From positions 16,877 to 80,876 of the forward strand of contig CAKRDZ010000012.1 of the NCBI GenBank assembly GCA_934316845.1: 64,000 nucleotides of DNA, given 5' to 3'. The position numbers were made by a program, and so were the translations under genes. The DNA is from an uncultured Eubacterium sp. (GTDB lineage: Bacteria; Bacillota; Clostridia; Lachnospirales; Lachnospiraceae). This document shows positions 9,602 through 18,615 of this stretch, piece by piece (positions within the stretch are counted from its first letter, which is position 1; every line of letters begins with the position of its first letter). The notes beneath the pieces are model-generated. The model saw only the letters and a list, made by a program, of their open reading frames with translations. It searched no databases and was not told the origin of the DNA.

Positions 9602-10465
9602 TCAGTCTTTAATACCTGAACTAGCCATTGTTTCCAAAATATTACTCTGTGCGGCTATAAATATAATGATCGGAACCATCATAACCACCATCGTTGCCGC
9701 GGATCCTACACCTGCACGGGCTACACCGGCAGACATGATCTGCTGCAGCGCATATGGAAGCATCTTGAACTCCTCAGAGTAAATGTAAATCTGACCTTTC
9801 ATATTCCAAAGAGCCTGCACAGAGAAAATCGTTACAGTCAGCCAAGCCGGTTTTACGTTTGGCATAACGATCTGAAGGAAGATTCTTCCTTCTTTCGCAC
9901 CGTCGATCTTTGCTGCTTCGATCAGCGCATCCGGAATCTGCTCCATGAACTGTTTCATCAGGAACAATCCCATAGGAAGTGCAAAAGCAGGTACGATCAG
10001 TGCTGCATAAGTATCTACCCAGCCAAGTTTTGACATGATCAAATAGGTAGGGATCTGAAGAACGTAAGCGTTGAACATGATCGCGGTTACACAAAGATTG
10101 AAGAATCCTTTGCTTCCCGGAAAATCATATTTTGCCAACACATAAGCTGCCATAGATCCGAAGATCAAATGTCCTACTGTACCTACTAATGTAGTAAATA
10201 CAGTATTGAAAATGTATCGTGTAAATGGTACATAGGAACTTGACATAACAACCAGCATATCCTGGAAGTTATTAAATGTCGGGTTCTTTACAAAGAAACT
10301 TGGTGGATAAAGGTAAATCTCATCCAGTGGTTTAAACGCACTGCAAATGGTATACACAAGGGGCATAACAAAGAATATACCAAACAGAATCAACATAATG
10401 TAGATTCCGATGTCTCCACCAACGGATCGATTTGGTTTTCTCCTTTTGAGTTTGATTAATTTCAT
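9602..10465 (-). CDS. Sugar ABC transporter permease, MalG type (second importer)
   Basis: A 287-residue permease beginning MKLIKLKRRKPNRSVGGDI. I prefer this ATG because AGGAGG lies 10 bases upstream; an in-frame TTG at 10486 overlaps the previous gene and has no ribosome site. The EAA loop is IEAAKIDGAKEGRIFLQIVMP, and the C-terminal NILETMASSGIKD is typical of the family. It partners with the permease at 10483-11418 and the large anchored binding protein. No ATPase gene is present. Confidence 0.92.
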   Translation of the reverse strand: MKLIKLKRRKPNRSVGGDIGIYIMLILFGIFFVMPLVYTICSAFKPLDEIYLYPPSFFVKNPTFNNFQDMLVVMSSSYVPFTRYIFNTVFTTLVGTVGHLIFGSMAAYVLAKYDFPGSKGFFNLCVTAIMFNAYVLQIPTYLIMSKLGWVDTYAALIVPAFALPMGLFLMKQFMEQIPDALIEAAKIDGAKEGRIFLQIVMPNVKPAWLTVTIFSVQALWNMKGQIYIYSEEFKMLPYALQQIMSAGVARAGVGSAATMVVMMVPIIIFIAAQSNILETMASSGIKD

Positions 10466-10482
10466 CGTTGTTATACCTCCTA

Positions 10483-11418
10483 TCAAGTTCCAACTTTGCT
10501 AAGCAAGGCTTGAATTGCCTTGTTACACAAAATCATAACTACGAACAATACCGTTGCTATCGCAGATGCGTAACCCATCTCAAATCGCGTGGTACCATAA
10601 TCGACCAGGTGAGTTACGACAGTTCGCGCCGCGTAGTCGGTACTTGGGTATCCACAAAGTGCCATGGTAACGTCAGCCACACCAAAGGACTGTGTGATTG
10701 CCATAACGGCACCAAACAAAAGCATTGGTTTCATATTAGGAAGGGTAATGTACCACAATTCCTGCCAACGGTTTCTGACACCGTCCACATATCCTGCCTC
10801 AAACTGTGAAGCATCGATACCCTGCAGACCGGCTACGAAGGAAAGGAATCCGGTACCAAGACTCATCCAAAGTACTACTATAATAACTACATTCATCATG
10901 TACTTGGTATCCGTCAGCCATAGGATTGGCTCGTTGATAATACCAAATTTCAACAAAAATCCGTTTACATAACCATAAGCATCTCCACTGAAGAGGATGG
11001 ACCAGATCAGGTATGCCTGACCGGAAATAGTTGGTGCATAGAATACCATAACGGCAAATGCACGAACGAAACGAGGCAGCTCGTTGATAAACCAGGCAAA
11101 CAAGAATGCCATGATGTATCCGAGCGGACCGGTGATCGCTGCCAACAAGAATGTATTCTTAACTGCAATCAGGAACACATCGTCATTGAGGAGCAGATCA
11201 ATATAGTTTTCAACGCCGATAAATTTCGCTGGTTCCAATACGTTGTAGTATGTAAAACTATAAAATACAGACATACATACAGGCAACACATAGAACACTG
11301 TAAACAGAATAAAATATGGCAATAAGAACAGATAACAGGTCTTAGACATCTTTGCCTTTTTCCAGGCAATCCCGATATCACGTTTCTTAATTTGCATATA
11401 CTTTCCAAGAAACTTCAT
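10483..11418 (-). CDS. Sugar ABC transporter permease, MalF type (second importer)
   Basis: A 311-residue permease with six spans and the conserved loop FEAGYVDGVRNRWQELWYITLP (Glu-Ala-Gly in place of Glu-Ala-Ala). GGAGAG stands before the ATG. It follows the large binding-protein gene by 20 bases and is followed by the MalG-type partner. Residues 1-25 (MQIKKRDIGIAWKKAKMSK) form a basic cytoplasmic leader. Confidence 0.92.
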   Translation of the reverse strand: MKFLGKYMQIKKRDIGIAWKKAKMSKTCYLFLLPYFILFTVFYVLPVCMSVFYSFTYYNVLEPAKFIGVENYIDLLLNDDVFLIAVKNTFLLAAITGPLGYIMAFLFAWFINELPRFVRAFAVMVFYAPTISGQAYLIWSILFSGDAYGYVNGFLLKFGIINEPILWLTDTKYMMNVVIIVVLWMSLGTGFLSFVAGLQGIDASQFEAGYVDGVRNRWQELWYITLPNMKPMLLFGAVMAITQSFGVADVTMALCGYPSTDYAARTVVTHLVDYGTTRFEMGYASAIATVLFVVMILCNKAIQALLSKVGT

Positions 11419-11438
11419 TCTATACTCTCCTCTCTCGA

Positions 11439-14400
11439 TTATTTCTTAGTGTCTTTTGTTGGCAGACCAAATTCTTCACGTTTATTTGTAAGCTCATCGT
11501 TGATCGTGATGACATAGTCAAGAAGTGTCTCTCTTGGGTCTTCATTCTCATTCATAACCTTACGAATTGCGTTTGTGATATGACGTGCTGTGTAATATCC
11601 ACCGGCAACTTCCGGAAGTCCAAATGCGGATTTCCACTGTTCTTTCAATGCGGCAGACTCATCGCTGCTCCAGGAAAGAGTTTCAAATGTGTTGCGGTTT
11701 GCTGTAGCATAACGAGCAGCAGCACCCATAACAGCTTCCAGTTCACTTGCGTAATTGCTCTGTACTTCAGAACTTGCCCACCATTTAAGGAACTTCCAGG
11801 CAATTTCTTTCTTACCACGTTCTTCTGCACCACGAAGCATCATAGATGCAGTACCCCATGACTGAACAGAACGGTCAATGCTTCCATCTTCCTTCTTCAT
11901 ACCAGGGATCAGACCAAAGTTCCAAAGACCTTTGATCTCAGGAGCAAATACTGCCAACGTGTTAAAGTTACTATAATCCGCACATCCGATTGGCATCTCA
12001 CCACTACGGAAACGGTTATTAAAGTCATACTGTTTATCCAGCTTATAGTTGGTAAAGAGTTTGGTATAGAATTCAAACGCTTCGATACCTTCCGGTGTTG
12101 CAATCATTGTCTCCATTGCGTCAGCATCGTACAAAGTACCGCCACGCTGATACAACTGAGCATAATAGTTTGCAAGGTCAGGGTTTGTAACGTTATTGAT
12201 CTTACGTTCTACAGAAGGGATTGCAAAGGACATGCTGTTCTTCTGCAAAATTGGAAGTGTCTTCAATACATCTTCCCATGTAGTTACATCTTTCTCAGCA
12301 TCAATGCCAAGTTCTTCCATAATATCTGTACGGTAGAACAATACGTTGTAGTTCTGTGTCTCTGGCAATCCGTAAAGACCACCGTTAAATTTGTAAGACT
12401 CATAAGAACTTGGATAATATTCGGAAAGAACCTCATCCACTTCACTGCCAAACTGTGACAAGTCAACAACCGCACTACGAAGCGCATAGTTAACAGGCTC
12501 TGACTGTGAGATACAAAGTGCAACGTCAGGTCCGAATCCGGAGATAACGGCTGGAAGCATCGCATTTACAGCACCGTTTGCGGATGTCGCTGTATTGGCG
12601 GATGCCGCTGCATCGATCAGTTTGACATTTACTTTAATTCCGGTCTCCGGTGTGAACATCTGGTCTACCATGTTTTTCAAGATAGTACTCTGGTCACGTC
12701 CGGCTGTGATCCACACATCCAATACGTCCGGATCATCAGAATCGTATACATTACCAAGAGCAGACGAATCACTGCGGAAGGAGTTGATAAACAATTTACA
12801 CTCATGTGCCATCTTATCAAAACGTGTTTCATTTACTTCCGGAATATTTTCTTTTGCATCTGCAAGCACAATGTAATCAATATCCATTGCTGCTGCACTC
12901 AGGTTGTTAATAGAAGTTCCGAGGGAACTGATATTTTCTTTAAAGTTTGAAAGTGTACCAGGAATCTTGTCCGGACGTTTTACAAACTTCTCCATCTGAG
13001 CGGCAAGAGTCTGTGCTACAGAAATCTCTCCACCTTTCTCTCCGGTGTATGCAACAACTTCATCTACCAGTTTGTAAAGACGCTTGGATTCAAAATCCAT
13101 CGCTTTGATAACTTCCGGATATACTTTTTCAATCTGATAGTCACGGTATTCATCCGGCTCTGTACCCGTCAATACAAGAATCTGACGATACATCTGGTTC
13201 ATGTTGAATACACTGTTTGACAATTCAGACAAATACTCACCAAGATCACCCAGTGTATTTTTCAGACGGATTGTATGCTTTCCTTTTGTCAAATGGAACT
13301 TATAAGCATTTCCATTGGCATCCTGTAAGCAGACCATCTGCCAAACATTGCTATAGGTAAACTGGATTTCGTTTACTTCTTCAAATGGAACTTCTCCATC
13401 GATGTACAAAGAACGGTTTGCAATGTATCCACGGGTGTATCCCTGACGTCCCTTGATTCCGATAACGTAGTCACCTTCTTCAGGAACTTCCATATCCCAT
13501 TCGATCCAATCGTTTGGAACTTTCCACTGAGTACCACCTGTCATATCAAGAACCTGACGGTCGGTAATACCCTGCTCCGTTTTACCATCTTTATCTTCGT
13601 ATTCCGTATCACTTGAAGTTCTGTCATATGTAGCATAGAGGGAAGGAGAAGAACGGCGTACTGCCTTTTCGCCCTGAATCTTTTGAATATAACCCTGCTC
13701 CGTGTTGTTCGCAGCATTTGCATTCTTTTTGCTATACTCTTCATATGTAGGAGTTGTCTCCTTGTTCTGCACTGCCAATTTACGGATCACAAATTTTTCA
13801 TTGACACCCGTCAATCGGATCGTGTTCTCTCCGGCATTCAAATAGAAACAAAGTGGTTCCATTTCGTAACCGGTAGAATCTTCAAAGTAAGTAGAGATCC
13901 AACCACGGTTTTCATCCTGCACCTGTTTGGCACGGATTTCATTTCCCTGGTTATCCTGCGTCACTTCGCCTGCGTCTGTGTAGACACGGCCGAATGCAAT
14001 CGCATCTGCTCCACTAAATGGAACGGCACCGTTAATCTGAAGTTCAGTTTCGATGTCAATTCCTCGGTCATCCTCATCTGTTGTAGGATAATAATCAGCT
14101 AGCAAGTTGTAGTATCCGGCGGTTTTTACATTTACTTTAAATTCTGCGTAACTCTTTTCCGGAATCTGCAATGCCGTTGATTTGTCGTTGGAAGGACCCA
14201 CATCTGTACGTACGGAAGTTCCCTGGCTGTCTGTCGGTTTGAGTACATTCAGCTCGTAGGTATTTTCCTCGCCTTCAGGTCTCGTGTCTTCGTGCTGTGT
14301 TACATATTTTGCATATGTATCTTCACGTCCATACGAGTCACTGGTTGCGGTCAGATCCACGTCCTTATACTTGTCGGAGTTGTCGCTTGTTGAAGTTCCT

Positions 14401-14489
14401 TTAATCTGGAAGAATACTACTACTGCTACCAATATTAATACTACAACCAGAAACTTAACCAAGCCTTTTTTCTTCATCAACTTTGACAT
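11439..14489 (-). CDS. Giant membrane-anchored sugar-binding protein (two domains)
   Basis: A 1016-residue protein, about twice the normal length of a solute-binding protein. It has no lipobox: an uncleaved span (VKFLVVVLILVAVVVFFQI, residues 11-29) anchors it. Residues about 90-240 and 320-440 are beta-sandwich-like modules (ALQIPEKSYAEFKVNVKTAG; WIEWDMEVPEEGDYVIGIKG) resembling carbohydrate-binding modules. A helical segment (about 455-570) links to a family 1 binding fold (DVWITAGRDQSTILKNMVDQ, LYGLPETQNYNVLFYRTDIM, AWKFLKWWASSEVQSNYASE). It is the first gene of the operon. It probably captures oligosaccharide or polymer at the surface and feeds the permeases downstream. Module assignment is by pattern only. 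Confidence 0.8.
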   Translation of the reverse strand: MSKLMKKKGLVKFLVVVLILVAVVVFFQIKGTSTSDNSDKYKDVDLTATSDSYGREDTYAKYVTQHEDTRPEGEENTYELNVLKPTDSQGTSVRTDVGPSNDKSTALQIPEKSYAEFKVNVKTAGYYNLLADYYPTTDEDDRGIDIETELQINGAVPFSGADAIAFGRVYTDAGEVTQDNQGNEIRAKQVQDENRGWISTYFEDSTGYEMEPLCFYLNAGENTIRLTGVNEKFVIRKLAVQNKETTPTYEEYSKKNANAANNTEQGYIQKIQGEKAVRRSSPSLYATYDRTSSDTEYEDKDGKTEQGITDRQVLDMTGGTQWKVPNDWIEWDMEVPEEGDYVIGIKGRQGYTRGYIANRSLYIDGEVPFEEVNEIQFTYSNVWQMVCLQDANGNAYKFHLTKGKHTIRLKNTLGDLGEYLSELSNSVFNMNQMYRQILVLTGTEPDEYRDYQIEKVYPEVIKAMDFESKRLYKLVDEVVAYTGEKGGEISVAQTLAAQMEKFVKRPDKIPGTLSNFKENISSLGTSINNLSAAAMDIDYIVLADAKENIPEVNETRFDKMAHECKLFINSFRSDSSALGNVYDSDDPDVLDVWITAGRDQSTILKNMVDQMFTPETGIKVNVKLIDAAASANTATSANGAVNAMLPAVISGFGPDVALCISQSEPVNYALRSAVVDLSQFGSEVDEVLSEYYPSSYESYKFNGGLYGLPETQNYNVLFYRTDIMEELGIDAEKDVTTWEDVLKTLPILQKNSMSFAIPSVERKINNVTNPDLANYYAQLYQRGGTLYDADAMETMIATPEGIEAFEFYTKLFTNYKLDKQYDFNNRFRSGEMPIGCADYSNFNTLAVFAPEIKGLWNFGLIPGMKKEDGSIDRSVQSWGTASMMLRGAEERGKKEIAWKFLKWWASSEVQSNYASELEAVMGAAARYATANRNTFETLSWSSDESAALKEQWKSAFGLPEVAGGYYTARHITNAIRKVMNENEDPRETLLDYVITINDELTNKREEFGLPTKDTKK

Positions 14490-14649
14490 GGCTGTTGCAA
14501 TCTCCTTTCGCCCTTTCTCTTTTTTTCTGCATTTCGCAATGATTTGCGCAGGAATAATACATGAAATATCAGCTTATTGCACAAAAAAAACTGCGGCTGC
14601 GAAACGCATTTGGGAATTCTTTGTATATTTTGCATACAGTTTGTATTTA

Positions 14650-14678
14650 AGTATATCATTATTTTTGTGACATGTCTA
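14650..14678 (-). promoter_or_regulatory. Sigma-A type promoter of the xylan importer operon
   Basis: On the minus strand TAGACA (14678-14673), 17 bases, then TATACT (14655-14650). The transcript would begin near 14643, leaving a leader of about 150 bases before the ATG at 14489. The leader contains the short dyad TGCGAAACGCA (14598-14608), which could be an operator. The whole gap 14490-14824 has no gene. Confidence 0.65.
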
Positions 14679-14681
14679 TAG

Positions 14682-14723
14682 TTTTGAACATTTTTTTTAT
14701 GAATTTTTACTAAATTTTGAACA
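14682..14723. promoter_or_regulatory. Direct repeat TTTTGAACA, 33 bp apart, between divergent xylan genes
   Basis: TTTTGAACA occurs at 14682-14690 and 14715-14723, three helical turns apart, just upstream of the minus-strand promoter's -35 and upstream of the GH43 gene. Same-face direct repeats are typical of activator sites such as those of AraC-type regulators. No regulator gene is in the window; the role is inferred. Confidence 0.4.
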
Positions 14724-14748
14724 GAATTTGATAATTTTATGTTTTCTA

Positions 14749-14777
14749 TTTACTTTATTTCTATCCTATATTAAAAT
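14749..14777 (+). promoter_or_regulatory. Possible promoter of the GH43 gene
   Basis: TTTACT (14749-14754), 17 bases, TAAAAT (14772-14777). The match is moderate and the region is very AT-rich, so other hexamers are possible. A ribosome site AAGGAG lies before the ATG at 14825. Confidence 0.4.
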
Positions 14778-14824
14778 ATTTTTGTAGGTTTTTACTACAA
14801 TTCCAACAATACAAGGAGACAATT

Positions 14825-16417
14825 ATGAACAAAAATGTTACATATTCAAACCCGATCCTTCCCGGATTCTATCCGGATCCATCGATTTGCCGGGTTGAAA
14901 ATGACTATTATCTGGTAACATCCACATTTGCCTATTTCCCAGGTGTCCCTATCTTTCATAGCAAAGATCTGATCCATTGGGAACAGATTGGCAACATTTT
15001 GGACCGCGAAAACCAGCTGCCCCTTGGTAAATCCGGTGTCAGCGAAGGTATCTTTGCTCCGACACTCCGCTACCATGACGGTACCTTCTACATGATCACA
15101 ACACATGTAAGCAATAAATTAGGAAACTTTATCGTTACCGCCAAAGATCCTGCCGGCCCCTGGTCCGATCCTTACCCGCTTGGCTCTTCCGGCATTGACC
15201 CTTCTTTGTTTTTTGATGATGACGGCAAATGCTACTACTGTGGTACGCAGCCTCGCCGCGAAGGTTCCCGGTATTTCGGCGATAATGAAATCTATATCCA
15301 GGAACTTGATCTGAACACAATGAAATTAACCGGCGAAAGTTATCCGGCATGGCACGGAGCACTTCGTCATGTAGAATGGCCGGAAGGTCCGCATATATAT
15401 AAGAAAGATGGTTATTATTATCTGATGATCTCCGAGGCCGGAACCGGTCATCACCATGCGATCTCTATCGCGCGAAGCAAAAGCCTGTTTGAACCTTTTG
15501 AGGGCTGCCCTTACAATCCGATCATGACACACCGTCACCTTGGATGGAATTATCCGATCGTCAATGTGGGTCATCCCGATATCGTAGAGACGCAAAACGG
15601 CGAATGGTGGATGGTTCTTCTCGCCTCCCGTCCTTATGGAGATGGTTATTACCGCAATCTCGGCCGTGAAACATTCCTCACTCCGATGACATGGGAAAAT
15701 GGCTGGCCGATCATCAATCCGGGCAAAGGCATTATCGAAGATCATGTAAAAGCACCGGATCTTCCGACATTCTTTGCAAAAAAAGAAGCCTGCCACGAAG
15801 ATTTTGATCATATTGCACAAAATGGACTGCCAAAGCACTTTATGTATCTCAGAAATCCAATCGAGGAAAACTATGATTTCTCACAAAACGGTGTTCTGTC
15901 TCTCCGCTGCGGAAAAGACCTTCTCTCGTCTGACGGACGTCCAAGTTACGTATGTACCCGCCAGAAAGACAGTTCTTTCGCATTCGAGACAGCACTTCAC
16001 CTGGCTGGAAAAGAAAACGAGCAGGCAGGAATCGCACTCTTCCAGAGCACCGATTATCAATACCAGTTCCTCGCCGGCACAAACGGAACCGTTTCCACCC
16101 TTCAGATTATCAAAGTGGAAAAAGGCGAATCGACCGTTGTATGCGAAAAAGTGCTGGATGCCCGGTATCCGGATCTGATTCTTCGTCTGGAAGCAGATCA
16201 GCAGGATCTTCGTTTTGTATATTCTACACCTGAAGAATTATCATTTACGGAACTTGCTTCCGGTTTATCCGCTCACATTCTCTGTACCGATATCGCCGGT
16301 GGTTTTGTCGGAAATACAATGGGCGTATATGCGACTGCAAACGGCAGCGACAGCGATACGTTTGCATCCTTTGATTACATGGAGTACATTCCATGTAGTG
16401 AATTAAACTTAAAATAA
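14825..16417 (+). CDS. xynB: Beta-xylosidase, GH43
   Basis: A 530-residue cytoplasmic enzyme without signal peptide. The five-bladed GH43 propeller covers about residues 5-315. The catalytic base is Asp18 in GFYPDPSICR, the pKa-tuning Asp lies in SGIDPSLFFDDDGK, and the acid Glu lies in EWPEGPHIYKKDGYYYL. The rest is the C-terminal beta-sandwich found in xylosidases of this family (FETALHLAGKENEQAGIALF). It would release xylose from the non-reducing end of imported xylo-oligosaccharides, together with the GH67 enzyme. Arabinofuranosidase side activity is common in the family. It is divergent from the importer operon and ends at a strong terminator. Confidence 0.92.
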   Translation: MNKNVTYSNPILPGFYPDPSICRVENDYYLVTSTFAYFPGVPIFHSKDLIHWEQIGNILDRENQLPLGKSGVSEGIFAPTLRYHDGTFYMITTHVSNKLGNFIVTAKDPAGPWSDPYPLGSSGIDPSLFFDDDGKCYYCGTQPRREGSRYFGDNEIYIQELDLNTMKLTGESYPAWHGALRHVEWPEGPHIYKKDGYYYLMISEAGTGHHHAISIARSKSLFEPFEGCPYNPIMTHRHLGWNYPIVNVGHPDIVETQNGEWWMVLLASRPYGDGYYRNLGRETFLTPMTWENGWPIINPGKGIIEDHVKAPDLPTFFAKKEACHEDFDHIAQNGLPKHFMYLRNPIEENYDFSQNGVLSLRCGKDLLSSDGRPSYVCTRQKDSSFAFETALHLAGKENEQAGIALFQSTDYQYQFLAGTNGTVSTLQIIKVEKGESTVVCEKVLDARYPDLILRLEADQQDLRFVYSTPEELSFTELASGLSAHILCTDIAGGFVGNTMGVYATANGSDSDTFASFDYMEYIPCSELNLK

Positions 16418-16436
16418 TATCTTACGATAAAAGAAA

Positions 16437-16475
16437 CAAGGAATCCGGGAGCAAACCGGATTCCTTGTTTTTTTA
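16437..16475. terminator. Bidirectional terminator between xynB and lipoprotein gene
   Basis: ACAAGGAATCCGG (16437-16449) pairs with CCGGATTCCTTGT (16456-16468), followed on the plus strand by seven T. It lies between two convergent genes, so it can also serve the minus-strand lipoprotein gene at 16473. Confidence 0.85.
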
Positions 16476-17087
16476 TTTTGATGATTGATTATCGTTTTCT
16501 GTATCATTTCCATTTTTTCCATTCGGCGGCATATTTTCCCGCTGTCTCTGCTGTTTTGTCACGGAAACTACATTTTTTCCTTCCGAATCAAGTACCAGCG
16601 CAACATCTCCACCAAGTTCCAGATCATTGAGGGAGATTTCTGTCGTGCTGTCTCCGTCATTTTCGTAGAATTTAGTATCTTCTGTGATCGTATAGGTCTC
16701 GCTTTCTCCTTTCGGCATCTGCCCGGAAGATTTTCCTCCATTTCCGACCGCTCCACCACTTGCTGCGTCTGGATTTTCCGGTGGTTGTTCTCCCTGTGGA
16801 GCCTCTCCGTCCGGTTTCATGCTTTCCGATGGCCTTTCCGGCGGCTGTTCTCCGTTGCTGACCGCGCCACCGCTTGCCGCATCCGGTCTTTCCGGTCTTC
16901 CGTCTGAATTGTCGCTGTTCCTCTGGAATACTTCCACCGTAATCTCGGAATCCGAAAATGCCGATACCCGTCCACTCACTTCGTCACCGGCAGATTCCGT
17001 TGTCTTGCTTCCACAGCCGCTCAACACCAGCGCCGTACAGACAAGTAATGTAAAAATGATACCTGTTTTTGTTCTTATTTTTCTCAT
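16473..17087 (-). CDS. Small secreted lipoprotein with Pro/Gly/Glu-rich repeats, function unknown
   Basis: A 204-residue protein. The N-terminus IIFTLLVCTALVLSGC is a lipoprotein signal. After a short beta segment (VSGRVSAFSDSEITVEVFQ) it has low-complexity repeats, with PDAASGGAVSNGEQPPERP and PDAASGGAVGNGGKSSG as two imperfect copies. A compact domain follows (SETYTITEDTKFYENDGDS ... NDLELGGDVALVLDSEGKNVVSVTKQ), which looks like an OB-type or calcium-site-free beta domain. No known family is recognised. It follows the MarR gene by 86 bases in the same direction, so MarR may regulate it. Confidence 0.6.
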   Translation of the reverse strand: MRKIRTKTGIIFTLLVCTALVLSGCGSKTTESAGDEVSGRVSAFSDSEITVEVFQRNSDNSDGRPERPDAASGGAVSNGEQPPERPSESMKPDGEAPQGEQPPENPDAASGGAVGNGGKSSGQMPKGESETYTITEDTKFYENDGDSTTEISLNDLELGGDVALVLDSEGKNVVSVTKQQRQRENMPPNGKNGNDTENDNQSSK

Positions 17088-17173
17088 AGCACATTCCTTT
17101 CTTTGTGATGTAATCCCCGACTACAGTAACCAGTATAGAGAAAACCATTGAAAGAAACGTGTATTTCCTGTGT

Positions 17174-17638
17174 TTACTTTGTGTCCTTGTCCAATTCTTT
17201 TTCAAATGTCTCAAAAAAGCGCTGCAATAGTTCAAGCATCCGGATCATATCTTCGCGCCCCATCGCCTCCATCGTACGGTCACCGATGTTACGCATACGC
17301 TCGGCACACGACTCGTACAGCGCCTCTCCTTCCGGTGAGAGCGAAACATACGAAATCCTCCGGTCCTTTTCGCTTGGACTTTTCACAATAATTTTTTTAT
17401 CTTCCAGTGTCTTTATCATTCTTGAAACAGCCGGTGATGATACTTCCAAAAAAGATGCCAGTTCACTCAAAGACAGTTTTCCCATCTCATCCTTTTTGCA
17501 ATGAATCATATGAAGCATTGCAAATTCGCTGCGGGACAATCCTTCAAATTGTATGCGGTCACATACTTTTTGAAACATTGCAGCATTTTCCAGAAAGATA
17601 TCCTGTACCTCTTTTGCTCCTTTTTCTGCTTCTGTCAT
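17174..17638 (-). CDS. MarR-family transcriptional regulator
   Basis: A 154-residue winged-helix regulator. Start chosen at MTEAEKGAKEV, which has GGAGATGAG upstream; the open frame runs further back but only into the preceding porB gene. The DNA-binding helices are in LSLSELASFLEVSSPAVSRM with the wing in SPSEKDRRISYVSLSPEG, and the dimer helices are at both ends. It lies 35 bases after porB and before the lipoprotein gene. MarR proteins usually repress their own operon and a neighbour in response to small phenolic or oxidant ligands; the target is not shown by sequence. Confidence 0.88.
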   Translation of the reverse strand: MTEAEKGAKEVQDIFLENAAMFQKVCDRIQFEGLSRSEFAMLHMIHCKKDEMGKLSLSELASFLEVSSPAVSRMIKTLEDKKIIVKSPSEKDRRISYVSLSPEGEALYESCAERMRNIGDRTMEAMGREDMIRMLELLQRFFETFEKELDKDTK

Positions 17639-17672
17639 TTTCTCATCTCCATGTTTTCCAATTTCTTCCAAT

Positions 17673-18611
17673 CTATGCGCGACAGCGTTCCAGAAGTTCC
17701 TCCCAGCGGCGGTCAACCTCTGCCTGAAATGCTGCAATCAGCTCTTCGTTGCCCGGTTTAAACAAATGCTTAAATCTTCCCTGGCGTTTTAAGAAATCTT
17801 CAATCGGAAGTTTTTTCTTTGGCTCATAGTTGAGGATCCATTTTCCGTCGATCACTTCAAAAAGCGGCCAGTAGCAGGTTTCTACAGCGGATTTACAAAT
17901 ATCTATGATATCCGGTGCATCGTAACGCCATCCACGCGGGCAAGGTGCCATTACATTCAAAAAGGCGGCTCCCTCCGTATAAATCGCACGCTCGGACTTC
18001 GTATACAGGTCTTTCATATTTCCGATAAATGTCGTCTGTCCGACATATGGGATATTGTGTGCTGCCAGGATCGCCGCCAGATCTTTTCTCGTCTGCGGCT
18101 TACCCTGGGAAACTTTTCCAGCCGGCGTTGTCGTCGTATCGGCATACATCGGGGTTGCCGAAGAACGCTGGATTCCCGTATTCATGTAAGCACCGTTATC
18201 ATAGCAGACATAGACCATATCATGGCCTCGCTCCATCGCACCGGAAAGAGACTGGAATCCGATATCATACGTTCCACCGTCTCCACCAAAGGTAATAAAT
18301 TTATAATCTTCTTTTAATTTTCCTTTTTTCTTCATAAAGCGGTATGCCGTCTCGACTCCGCTCAGTGTCGCGCCCGCATTTTCGAAGGCATTATGGATGT
18401 AACTGTCTTCATAAGCAGTGTAAGGATACATGAAAGTGGACACTTCCAGACATCCTGTCGCATTACCGATCACGGCTTTATCTCCCGGATGAAGGGCTTT
18501 TAAGACGTTTCTTACGGCAATGGTTCCGCCACATCCGGCACACATACGATGTCCCGGTGCCAGACGTTCTTCTCTTTCCTGTATTTCTTTAAAATCAAAT
18601 TTTGCTTCCAT
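17673..18611 (-). CDS. porB: 2-oxoacid:ferredoxin oxidoreductase, beta subunit (TPP-binding)
   Basis: A 312-residue subunit. CAGCGG near residue 25 plus a later Cys (GNATGCLEV) can ligate a 4Fe-4S cluster. The thiamine diphosphate motif is GGDGGTYDIGFQSLSGAMERG with YDNGAYMNTG. Start at MEAKFDF, whose GGAGG sits in the last codons of porA; the longer frame overlaps porA. With alpha, gamma and delta subunits it forms the archaeal-type four-subunit enzyme that oxidises pyruvate (or a branched 2-oxoacid) to acyl-CoA and reduces ferredoxin. Substrate cannot be told from sequence alone. Confidence 0.9.
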   Translation of the reverse strand: MEAKFDFKEIQEREERLAPGHRMCAGCGGTIAVRNVLKALHPGDKAVIGNATGCLEVSTFMYPYTAYEDSYIHNAFENAGATLSGVETAYRFMKKKGKLKEDYKFITFGGDGGTYDIGFQSLSGAMERGHDMVYVCYDNGAYMNTGIQRSSATPMYADTTTTPAGKVSQGKPQTRKDLAAILAAHNIPYVGQTTFIGNMKDLYTKSERAIYTEGAAFLNVMAPCPRGWRYDAPDIIDICKSAVETCYWPLFEVIDGKWILNYEPKKKLPIEDFLKRQGRFKHLFKPGNEELIAAFQAEVDRRWEELLERCRA

Positions 18612-18615
18612 CTGT

